Positions 17,897-24,023 of a DNA stretch of 45,787 bases are shown here, piece by piece. The DNA is taken from positions 1 to 45,787 of the forward strand of contig CASEIL010000013.1 of NCBI GenBank assembly GCA_949288065.1, written 5' to 3'. The notes beneath the pieces are model-generated. The model did not search any database. It saw only the letters and a list, made by a program, of their open reading frames with translations, and was not told the origin of the DNA. Source of the stretch: an uncultured Phascolarctobacterium sp. Lineage in GTDB: Bacteria; Bacillota; Negativicutes; Acidaminococcales; Acidaminococcaceae. How positions within the stretch are numbered: position 1 is the first letter of the stretch; each line of letters begins with the position of its first letter. Both the position numbers and the translations under genes were made by a program.

Positions 17897-18091
17897 TTAC
17901 GATACCGCCTTTACAAAATCTGCTACCGATAAACCGTAGTAATCAGCCATTTTAGCCAGCGTAGATAAAGACGGATTAAAGAGGTCGTGCTCAATATTGT
18001 AAATAGTTCGCGGCGTAATGCCAGTAGCTCTTGCAATATCGTTGCGGCTTGCGCCATTCTTTTTACGGAAGGTTAAATATTTGTTTTGCAT
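17897..18091 (-). CDS. Cro/CI-type transcriptional repressor
   Basis: A 64-residue single-domain XRE protein with AAAGGAG ribosome site. The HTH is textbook: RKKNGASRNDIARATGI followed by TPRTIYNIEHDLFNPSLSTLAKMADYYGLSVADFV. Divergent from the 319-residue gene at 18206, with a candidate operator between them (18143-18156). First gene of the three-gene minus-strand operon, so it is the likely master repressor of the element. Confidence 0.85.
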   Translation of the reverse strand: MQNKYLTFRKKNGASRNDIARATGITPRTIYNIEHDLFNPSLSTLAKMADYYGLSVADFVKAVS

Positions 18092-18142
18092 TGAGTTTTT
18101 CTCCTTTGATTGATGTTTCTACATTATCATTACCGCAAAAGT

Positions 18143-18156
18143 GGAAATAAATTTCC
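18143..18156. promoter_or_regulatory. Candidate operator between divergent genes
   Basis: GGAAAT-AA-ATTTCC is a perfect dyad with a 2-bp centre in the 114-bp gap between the repressor and the divergent 319-residue gene. Position suits binding by the 64-residue XRE protein. Confidence 0.5.
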
Positions 18157-18205
18157 GTAGCAGGTAATTAGAATGGTAGATACTTCAATTACAGGAGATA
18201 CCGCA

Positions 18206-19165
18206 ATGAATAAACAACGATTAAAAGAGTTTTTGCTGGACAACGTAGGCAACGACAGCGACCTTGACGCTCTAATAAATATGGTTAGCCAAAGAGGTAT
18301 AACCGATGAGAGCAACGCAGGTATAGCCAAAGCCTATGATGAGGTACTGCGCTTGCGGAACTTAAAAGCCGACAAGTACCAATTAGTTGCCGATGAAAAG
18401 CCCGACTGGAAAGATTTAAGCGAGTACGAGAAACTTACGCTTTTGGGCAGTGACAAGCAGAAGCAGTATTATGATGAGTACGCAAAACGCATTGCCGATA
18501 TAAACAATACATACAAAGACGGCTTTAACGCAGAACTGCCATTAGAGGATAGAATAAAAATATTGGCGCGCCGTAAAGCAAGAATAGCAGGCGAAAATGA
18601 GATGTGGCATACAAAATTAAACAACGAACCCGAACCACAAAATTGGTGGTACAAGGATAAAGCAGATACCACCACCGCCAAAAATACTGCCGCCGCCAAT
18701 AAAGCCAAACCCAAAACAACGCCAAAGAAAGGAACGAAAATGCGCCAAACTATCAACGAAGTAATCAGCAATGCCGAAGAAAAGGCATTTTATGCGGCAG
18801 GTAAAGCCGCCCAAACAGCAGATAACATACTAAACAGCAAGGAATTTGAAACCGCTAAAAAGGCTTTTACGGGTATACCGCAAAGTTTAAATAATGAATT
18901 TGAAGCCGCCAAAAACAAAGCGCAAACTGCTTTTGATAATAGCTTTATAGGGAAGTCATACCATACAGCACAATATGTAGGATTAAAGACAAAGCAAGCG
19001 GCAGTAAATACAGGAAAAGTAGCTAAACTTGTCTATGATAACCGCAAAACCATTGGCAAATATGCTTTAGGCGGCGTAGTAGTTGCAGGCGTATTAGCAA
19101 ACCTTATGGATAATGGCGGACAGCAAACCAATGCGCAGTTATATGGACAGCAACCATTATATTAA
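18206..19165 (+). CDS. Unknown helical protein with C-terminal membrane segment
   Basis: I choose ATG 18206 (319 residues) after AGGAGATACCGC; an upstream in-frame GTG at 18173 lacks a ribosome site. Residues 1-150 are highly charged and helical. Residues 160-185 are a low-complexity Thr/Lys/Ala/Pro linker (NTAAANKAKPKTTPKKG). Residues 190-285 are amphipathic helix rich in Ala/Lys with several KTAQTA-like repeats. A single hydrophobic segment YALGGVVVAGVLANLM lies near the end, followed by a Gln-rich tail. It is a lone divergent gene followed by a strong terminator. It could be a membrane-anchored structural or exclusion protein; I recognise no family. Confidence 0.65.
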   Translation: MNKQRLKEFLLDNVGNDSDLDALINMVSQRGITDESNAGIAKAYDEVLRLRNLKADKYQLVADEKPDWKDLSEYEKLTLLGSDKQKQYYDEYAKRIADINNTYKDGFNAELPLEDRIKILARRKARIAGENEMWHTKLNNEPEPQNWWYKDKADTTTAKNTAAANKAKPKTTPKKGTKMRQTINEVISNAEEKAFYAAGKAAQTADNILNSKEFETAKKAFTGIPQSLNNEFEAAKNKAQTAFDNSFIGKSYHTAQYVGLKTKQAAVNTGKVAKLVYDNRKTIGKYALGGVVVAGVLANLMDNGGQQTNAQLYGQQPLY

Positions 19166-19206
19166 CCCTCCTTTCAGAATTATTAGCAGGTACTAATAAA
19201 AACAAA

Positions 19207-19260
19207 AAACCGTACCTAATCGTTGTAGCCATAACTTCTTTTAACGATTAGATACGGTTT
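19207..19260. terminator. Strong long-stem terminator
   Basis: An 18-bp stem with one mismatch, 19207-19224 with 19243-19260 (AAACCGTA..CTAATCGTT / AACGATTAG..TACGGTTT). A-run on the left and T-run on the right make it usable in both directions. Confidence 0.85.
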
Positions 19261-19382
19261 ATTATTTGTGTTATGTTTATTACTGGTATAATACTTTATG
19301 GCGTGCTTAAAGCGTAGCATAAATTTACATAGATGTAAAATACAAAAATGTAATAATAAACACGATAATTATTAAGATATGT

Positions 19383-19545
19383 TATAATAAAGATGTAACC
19401 GCTTTTTCCTCCAAAAAAATCGGTTATCTATGTAAAAATTGTATGTTGTAATCCGCGCTTGTGACGAGCAGGCGCGGCAGATTGTTAAGCGCAAATACGC
19501 TTTTAAATAAAGGAAGCCACGGCATTAAAACCGTGGCTTTTATTT
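19383..19545 (+). ncRNA. Candidate small RNA with extended -10 promoter and terminator
   Basis: An extended -10 (TG-T-TATAAT, -10 at 19383-19388) is followed by a gene-free ~150-nt stretch containing a hairpin CCGCGC/GCGCGG (about 19453-19478) and ending in a clear terminator AAGCCACGG (19514-19522)/CCGTGGCTT (19531-19539) plus TTTATTTTT. The -35 box is poor. It could also be a leader or an unused terminator. Confidence 0.4.
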
Positions 19546-19557
19546 TTATATGCGGCA

Positions 19558-19586
19558 TTGATTTTTACTTTCGGTGCTGTTACAAT
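19558..19586 (+). promoter_or_regulatory. Promoter of the type I toxin mRNA
   Basis: TTGATT (19558-19563), 17-bp spacer, TACAAT (19581-19586). The start would be near 19592, giving a 65-nt 5' leader before the toxin ORF. Confidence 0.65.
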
Positions 19587-19657
19587 ATTTAAAGCGTGGA
19601 TAAAAAGTACCTGTAATTATTCGGTTTTCTCACTCCCGACAGAGTGGGGGTGGTGCT

Positions 19658-19732
19658 ATGACAACATATGAGGCGTTATCTTTGATGATAATGTTTGCTA
19701 TGCTCATAGTTTCCATTATCAAGCGTAAATAA
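19658..19732 (+). CDS. Holin-like type I toxin (TxpA/BsrG-like), 24 aa
   Basis: The 24-residue product starts MTTYEALSLMIMF and ends in a short hydrophobic segment plus IIKRK. The M-x-Y-E-x-L-x-x-M-I-x-F pattern is that of the Bacillus TxpA/BsrG/BsrE and putative holin-like toxin family, membrane peptides made by type I toxin-antitoxin loci. The ribosome site GTGGGGGTGG is very strong but lies inside a hairpin: CACTCCC (19631-19637) can pair with GGGGGTG (19646-19652), which should limit translation. A convergent antisense RNA overlaps its 3' region. It is shorter than most relatives (30-60 residues). Confidence 0.75.
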   Translation: MTTYEALSLMIMFAMLIVSIIKRK

Positions 19733-19737
19733 CGCAA

Positions 19738-19835
19738 CGAAAAAAACCGTCTAACTCACGGTTAAACGGCTTCTTCTCGAACTCAAAATTTCACAGGGGA
19801 AGACCGTACTTTGGGGAATACAGGTACTTCCACGC
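19738..19835 (-). ncRNA. Antisense RNA antitoxin, convergent with the toxin gene
   Basis: On the minus strand a consensus-like promoter (19840-19868) starts an RNA near 19835 that ends at an intrinsic terminator: stem 19762-19769/19747-19754 followed, on the minus strand, by seven T (19746-19740). The ~95-nt RNA has no ORF and stops 7 bases short of the toxin stop codon, so it is complementary to the toxin mRNA 3' region up to that mRNA's terminator at 19867-19896. This is the txpA/RatA and bsrG/SR4 layout, where the antitoxin pairs with the toxin 3' end. Confidence 0.7.
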
Positions 19836-19839
19836 TTTT

Positions 19840-19868
19840 ATTATACATTTAAACAGATGATTTTGCAA
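19840..19868 (-). promoter_or_regulatory. Promoter of the antisense RNA
   Basis: On the minus strand TTGCAA (19868-19863), 17-bp spacer, TATAAT (19845-19840). Stronger than the toxin promoter, as expected for a labile antitoxin made in excess. Confidence 0.75.
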
Positions 19869-19896
19869 GCCGCGATTTATAGCGCGGCTTTTATTT
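19867..19896 (+). terminator. Terminator of the toxin transcript
   Basis: AAGCCGCG (19867-19874) pairs with CGCGGCTT (19883-19890), followed by TTATTTAT. The toxin mRNA would be about 300 nt and cover the whole antisense RNA. Confidence 0.75.
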
Positions 19897-19975
19897 ATAT
19901 ACAGCAGATAATAGCTGATGTATAGCAAATGCTATCTAATTGCTAACTTTTTGCTGTTTATTGTTAGCATTTTGT

Positions 19976-20248
19976 TTAGCCTATCTTAAAAGCATTATCA
20001 AAAAAATCCTTATTATCTGACAGCTCTTGTGTAGCATTTGCTTTATTATTGCTATCAATTTGCTGTATATTGCTAACCTTTTCAGCAGACAGTTCAAATG
20101 GTATTTTTCTGCGGTTAACAACAGCTTTAATATAAACAATAAGCGCAGATGTAGCAGTTAAGCCGATGTCATCGCATACGTTCTGAAAATCGTCATACAA
20201 ATTAGCAGGTATGCGCAAACTTAATTGTTTTTGATTGGATTTAGGCAT
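19976..20248 (-). CDS. RelB/DinJ-like antitoxin without adjacent toxin
   Basis: ATG 20248 (90 residues) is preceded by AAGGTGGTGAAATT; the longer frame to 20341 has no ribosome site. The segment KQLSLRIPANLYDDFQNVCDDIGL followed by TATSALIVYIKAVVNRRKIPFEL matches the ribbon-helix-helix plus helix layout of RelB/DinJ antitoxins, including the family's ending G-x-I-P-F-E-L-like. No RelE/YafQ-type toxin gene is next to it on either strand. It may be an orphan used as a DNA-binding copy-number or transcription regulator. AT-rich repeats containing AGCAAATG surround it. Confidence 0.7.
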   Translation of the reverse strand: MPKSNQKQLSLRIPANLYDDFQNVCDDIGLTATSALIVYIKAVVNRRKIPFELSAEKVSNIQQIDSNNKANATQELSDNKDFFDNAFKIG

Positions 20249-20344
20249 AATTTCACCACCTTTTACAGCAATTATATAGTAAATATCAGCAAATGTATAG
20301 CATTTTGTTAATAGTTGGTAACAAATTGCCAAAAGTTCCAATAT

Positions 20345-21009
20345 AGAATTTAAAAATTATAAAATTTTCGGGAGCTACCTATATATTATTAAAAGTTTTG
20401 TTGTAAGAATTTCTGCCCCCACCACCTTGACTTTAAGCCTCCGGCAAGGCAATATATAGCCCGAAGAATTTTCGGTATTGCAAGGCAAGGTACTGCCGCC
20501 TTCGGCGGAGGGAATTTAGTTCAATGGTTAGTGTTTATATATAGAAGCGAATGCGGCGAAATGCCGATAGCAGTTTGAAAAAAGCCTGCATTTCATTGCA
20601 GAGGTTAGACCTGTCCTGCTATACATAAAATAGCAGGCAAGGCGGTTTTCATCGTAGGCGTTTAGGCTTTACGAAGAAACGCCAGAGTTGACGGGCTTTA
20701 GCCCTCAACCGTTAGAGTAACTGCGTTAATCGGCAGAAGTGACGATATAGAACATTATTTAAAAAAGGTATCGCTTCGCTGATTATAAGTTTAGGCAGGT
20801 GAAAATCCCGCTTTGCTCCGATTTTACATAACAAATTTTATCCGTCCGCCTACGGCACATTCTGCGAATGTCCGATAAAATTGAGTTATGCAAAATCTCC
20901 GCGCCGCTTTTGATAGGCGTAGCCCAATTTCATATAGTAGTAATAATTATATCCGCCAGTCAAGGATAGTATAAACGGCTTTGCCGTCCTTGACTTCGGC
21001 GGATTTTTT
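20345..21009 (+). ncRNA. Large structured non-coding RNA candidate
   Basis: No ORF with a start and ribosome site is supported in 20249-21262. Instead there are many local helices in plus-strand order: GCAATA/TATTGC with CCGAA/TTCGG (20449-20481), CCTCCG/CGGAGG (20438-20511), CTGCA/TGCAG (20586-20601), CCTGCTA/TAGCAGG (20615-20637), GGCGTTT/AAACGCC (20657-20683), GTTGA-GGGC/GCCC-TCAAC (20687-20709), AAAATC/GATTTT (20802-20825), and a 64-nt nested stem CATAAC..TTTTATC/GATAAAA..GTTATG with inner ACATTC/GAATGT (20827-20890). It closes with a three-tier terminator ATCCGCC-TCAAGGA-ACGGC and partners (20951-21004) plus six T. The 5' end is uncertain. Size and mobile context recall ROOL/GOLLD-type RNAs, but I cannot assign it. 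Confidence 0.55.
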
Positions 21010-21118
21010 GTTTTGCGCTGGCTATTAAAGCAGAACAGAGAGTTTTTCGCAAGCCCATTCGGGCATTGCTCAAAAGATTAAAGCTCAAAAAAATTTGTTT
21101 TTTTTCGCGTCTTAGCTT

Positions 21119-21192
21119 ATCATACCGTCCTTTAGCTTCGGCAAGGTTAAAATGCACAGCGAGCTGACCTTGCCTGCGCTGGACGGTATGAT
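21119..21192. repeat. 74-nt two-tier stem-loop, possible origin
   Basis: ATCATACCGTCC (21119-21130) pairs perfectly with GGACGGTATGAT (21181-21192), 12 bp. Inside, GCAAGGT (21141-21147) pairs with ACCTTGC (21167-21173). There is no T-run after the 3' arm, so it is not an intrinsic terminator. Such a long dyad upstream of ardA could be a replication or packaging origin, or a transcript end structure. Confidence 0.5.
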
Positions 21193-21262
21193 GCTTCGCC
21201 GCTAACAAAAAAACAAAAATTCAGCGAGGGGAACGAGCTGATAACGAAAGGACGTGCTGATA

Positions 21263-21748
21263 ATGTTAAAAATCTTCTTAACCAATTTAGGCAAATACAA
21301 CGAAGGCGAGCTTGTGGGCAAATGGGTAGACCTTCCCTGCGAGGACTTACAAGCAGAGCTGGAAGCAATCGGCGTAGGTAAAGCACCTTATGAAGAATAC
21401 TTCATCACCGACTACGAAAGCGACTTCGGCATTGAGGTGGGCGAGTATGACAGCATTGTTAAACTCAACGAGCTTGCAGAGCAGTTGGACGAGCTGGACG
21501 AGGACGAAGCCGAAACCGTAAAAGCATACCTTGAATGTGAAGGTGGCGACATTGAAGAAGCGATAAACGCTTTAGGGCGTTGCGTATTTTACCAAAATAC
21601 AACGCTTGAAGAAATGGCGCAGGAGGAAGTCGAAGCAATGAACCTTCCCGAAATCGCGTTAAGGTACTTCGATTATGAAGCATATGCGCGCGATATGAAT
21701 TATAGCGGTTATATCGAAGTTAATGGAGGCGTTTTCTATATGTACTAA
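21263..21748 (+). CDS. ardA: Antirestriction protein ArdA
   Basis: 161 residues from ATG 21263, 9 bases after GAAAGGAC; GTG 21254 is in frame but has no spacing. ArdA is an acidic DNA mimic that inhibits type I restriction enzymes after entry of a mobile element. The protein is strongly acidic and shows family landmarks: FLTNLGKYNEGELVGKWVDLP, EYFITDYESDFGIEVGEYDSI, LNELAEQLDELDEDE, and the C-terminal YFDYEAYARDMNYSGY with a final NGGVFYMY. Length is typical. It leads the plus-strand run that ends in the integrase. Confidence 0.93.
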   Translation: MLKIFLTNLGKYNEGELVGKWVDLPCEDLQAELEAIGVGKAPYEEYFITDYESDFGIEVGEYDSIVKLNELAEQLDELDEDEAETVKAYLECEGGDIEEAINALGRCVFYQNTTLEEMAQEEVEAMNLPEIALRYFDYEAYARDMNYSGYIEVNGGVFYMY

Positions 21749-21797
21749 TGAATAGGGGGAGCGCAAAGCTCCCCAAACCTAAAGGCAGGTGGACGGA

Positions 21798-21944
21798 ATG
21801 ACAAAAGCTATTGCAACAGCATTAATTTTAACGCTAATAACTGTACTTATAATCAGCGTGGCGTTGTTTATAAGGTTAGTGCCAATGAGCATTGTGGCAG
21901 GAATGGCGGTTGTATATGCCGTTATAATATATAAATTTAATTAA
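21798..21944 (+). CDS. Small membrane protein, 48 aa
   Basis: AGGTGGACGGA precedes ATG 21798. The 48-residue product is almost entirely hydrophobic with two predicted membrane helices (ATALILTLITVLIISVALF and MSIVAGMAVVYAVIIY) and a short basic ending. It sits between ardA and a 125-residue gene. Function unknown; small two-helix proteins on elements can be exclusion or holin-like peptides. Confidence 0.55.
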   Translation: MTKAIATALILTLITVLIISVALFIRLVPMSIVAGMAVVYAVIIYKFN

Positions 21945-21961
21945 ACAAAGGAGAATGAAAA

Positions 21962-22339
21962 ATGAAAGAGTTGTTAAATGCTGAAAATGTTATTATCGCG
22001 AGGACTGGCGACATCATCACTACGAACCTTGAACACAAACTCACCAACGCCGCAAGGAAGGCAAGAGGCTTAATCGTAGTAATTGCCGATTACAACGGCG
22101 AAATTAAGGAAATTTTCGTTGCACGAAAATATGCAGGAAACCTCACTGAAAGCGCAATATCCGCAATCAAAGACGGCGCAGACGTTTATATTTATTCATC
22201 GGCAGAATTTTTAAACTATGCCAATGACGTAGCCTTTAGGCTGTACAAATTAGACGGAGAGGTTTTAGTAAGCATAAACGGCAAAATTGTTGATGACGAA
22301 GCAGGAAAGGAGTTCGGAAAATTATGCTGTGGATTATAA
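21962..22339 (+). CDS. Hypothetical element protein
   Basis: A 125-residue soluble protein with an excellent ribosome site (AAAGGAGAATGAAAA). It has alternating strands and helices (NVIIARTGDIITTN, GLIVVIADYNGEIKEIFVA, ADVYIYSSAEFLNYANDVAF, GEVLVSINGKIVDDEAG). I recognise no domain. It overlaps the start of the next small ORF by 16 bases, so the two are likely coupled. Confidence 0.65.
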   Translation: MKELLNAENVIIARTGDIITTNLEHKLTNAARKARGLIVVIADYNGEIKEIFVARKYAGNLTESAISAIKDGADVYIYSSAEFLNYANDVAFRLYKLDGEVLVSINGKIVDDEAGKEFGKLCCGL

Positions 22340-22464
22340 CGGTTGTATGGTTAGCGGCAATTTTCGCTTGTAAAGCGTTAAAGAAACAAAGAGATAAAAG
22401 AGCCTGCATAGCCGCCGAAAAAGCGCGCAGAAGGCATTTTAAAGCATTGTACAGAGTTGCTTAA
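22324..22464 (+). CDS. Small membrane-anchored basic protein, 46 aa
   Basis: ATG 22324 lies about 9 bases after AAAGGAG within the 3' end of the preceding gene. The product has one N-terminal membrane helix (MLWIITVVWLAAIFACKAL) followed by a very basic tail (KKQRDKRACIAAEKARRRHF). This topology suggests an inner-membrane peptide with a cytoplasmic nucleic-acid- or lipid-binding tail. Function unknown. A terminator follows. Confidence 0.55.
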   Translation: MLWIITVVWLAAIFACKALKKQRDKRACIAAEKARRRHFKALYRVA

Positions 22465-22474
22465 CTAAATAAAC

Positions 22475-22513
22475 AAAGCCGCTGGCAAACGTAATGCTGG
22501 CGGGCGGCTTTTA
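22475..22513 (+). terminator. Terminator before the integrase gene
   Basis: AAAGCCGC (22475-22482) pairs with GCGGCTTT (22504-22511), ending in CTTTTAT. It separates the ardA run from int and ends 5 bases before the int ribosome site, so it may also limit int expression. Confidence 0.7.
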
Positions 22514-22529
22514 TGATAAGGAAGTGATA

Positions 22530-23873
22530 ATGATGTTAGCCAAAGCTGATAGACACGAAAAGCGTAAAAAACGCATAGCGGCAAGACCACATAAATACAT
22601 TAGCTATTTAGGAAGCGTGAACAAATTTGAAGTTAAATACCCAATCGGCAAGGACGATAAAGGCAAACCATTATATTTTCAGCCAATAAAACGCTTTGAT
22701 GAGCTGGAAGGAGCATTGGCAAGAAAAGACGATATAGAAAGAGCTGTTTTCGGAAGGCTGTTAAGGGATAAAACTATTACAATGGCGGATTTATTCGCAA
22801 ACATAATTAATAAAAATGTATTGAGAGCTAAAAGTACCGTTCAGGGATTTCAACATGTAACGAAAGCCTTCCAGCAAAGTATGAATGTATCTGTTGTTGA
22901 GCTATGGACGAAAGAAGATATAAAAAAACTTAACTGCGAGAATGTTGGTGAAGCCTTTAACAGTTTAATTAAAGAGAAAAAATGGGAGAAATCGACCGCA
23001 GAAACGTATAAAACAATAATAACGAATGTTATAAACGCAGAAGAAACTAAAAATTTTATTCGCGGAGTATCATTTTTTACTGAAAAGATAACTGATTTTA
23101 AAATAAAAGCGAAGAAAGAAATAAAAACAAAAGCTATAAATTATTATAATATGGCTGAACTTAACAGAATGGTTGCCGCTATTGAAGAAATAGGCGGCGA
23201 AACAGAAATTAAGTTTAAAATCCAAATGTTGACAGGCGCAAGAATAGGCGAAATATGCGGGCTTAAAGTTAAAGACATTGAAGCAGGCGTTATAAATTTT
23301 GTTGACCAAATCGGGCTGTTAGATGTAAACACTACAATGCCTTTAAAGACTGGTGAAATAAGGTTTACACCAATTCCAACAACTCTTGAAGCTATGATAA
23401 TGGACTTAATTCATAGTAAACAGTTAGGAAATGATGATTTTATTTTCAAACGCCGCTCAAAAGCAATGAACAGAATATATTTGCGCGATATTTTAATTAA
23501 AGCAGGAGTTGAAATTATTGATAAGCGAAGCACTCACGGTTTTAGGCGCAGTTTAACTACATTCGTTAAAGGCTCAATGCTTGAACGCGGAGTAATCAGC
23601 GACAGCATTAATTTTGAGCGTTATATAGGGCACAAAGTAGACGGAGTGCCCGAAATGTATAATAAAAGCTATATGGAAGATGTAAGCAAGGAACGCTTTA
23701 GATTGATAACAGAACAGTATTTTAAAGCGATAAAGAACGGTGCTGATGTGTTTAGGATTGACTACAACGATATTGAAAGGAAAATTTACGGCAAGAATGA
23801 CGAAACAGAAATGCCGCAAATGTTTGTAAGTAAAGTGCTTAAATTAGCGCAGGAATATGGCATAAATCAGTAA
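22530..23873 (+). CDS. int: Tyrosine site-specific integrase
   Basis: 447 residues from ATG 22530 (ATG 22533 also fits AAGGAAG); the frame is open to 22494 but that start lies inside a terminator. The N-terminus is basic (RHEKRKKRIAARPHK), consistent with an arm-site-binding segment, followed by a SAM-like core-binding region. The catalytic domain shows Arg in LTGARIGEICGLKVKD (about 237), HxxR in THGFRRSL (about 335), a second His in YIGHKVDG, and the nucleophile Tyr in MYNKSY (about 377). It ends 100 bases before attR and should integrate and excise the element at the guaB 3' end. Confidence 0.93.
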   Translation: MMLAKADRHEKRKKRIAARPHKYISYLGSVNKFEVKYPIGKDDKGKPLYFQPIKRFDELEGALARKDDIERAVFGRLLRDKTITMADLFANIINKNVLRAKSTVQGFQHVTKAFQQSMNVSVVELWTKEDIKKLNCENVGEAFNSLIKEKKWEKSTAETYKTIITNVINAEETKNFIRGVSFFTEKITDFKIKAKKEIKTKAINYYNMAELNRMVAAIEEIGGETEIKFKIQMLTGARIGEICGLKVKDIEAGVINFVDQIGLLDVNTTMPLKTGEIRFTPIPTTLEAMIMDLIHSKQLGNDDFIFKRRSKAMNRIYLRDILIKAGVEIIDKRSTHGFRRSLTTFVKGSMLERGVISDSINFERYIGHKVDGVPEMYNKSYMEDVSKERFRLITEQYFKAIKNGADVFRIDYNDIERKIYGKNDETEMPQMFVSKVLKLAQEYGINQ

Positions 23874-23972
23874 GCAAAAATCACAGCAAAAATTACAACA
23901 TTAATAGGCAGTTTTTAAAAACAAAAATAAAGAGCGCAGATAAAATGAGGGCTGTTTAAGCTAAAAAATATA

Positions 23973-24022
23973 GAATAATTATGTTAAATAAAGGCAAAAA
24001 TATATAAAACTGCTTTTATGTA
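23973..24022 (+). repeat. attR: 50-bp direct repeat
   Basis: Identical to attL at 15167-15216. It carries a copy of the guaB terminal codons without the rest of the gene, so the intact guaB 3' end lies in attL and this is the displaced chromosomal copy. Confidence 0.9.
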
Positions 24023-24023
24023 A

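Larger units (their letters stand above)
15167..24022. mobile_element. Integrated element of about 8.8 kb in the guaB 3' end
   Basis: Two perfect 50-bp repeats bound a block with a tyrosine integrase adjacent to attR (22530-23873). Gene content is accessory: replication-protein-like gene, phage-type regulators, type I toxin, antirestriction ArdA and small unknown ORFs. Gene density is low and spacers are AT-rich, unlike the flanking chromosome. No relaxase, type IV secretion, capsid, portal or Zot-type gene can be seen. I therefore infer a satellite or integrative mobilizable element, possibly replicating through single-stranded DNA if the Rep assignment holds. Confidence 0.85.

Noticed and set aside
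20345..21009. Group II intron or RNase P RNA
   Set aside because: No domain V-like hairpin, no intron-encoded protein, and no conserved RNase P core sequences seen.
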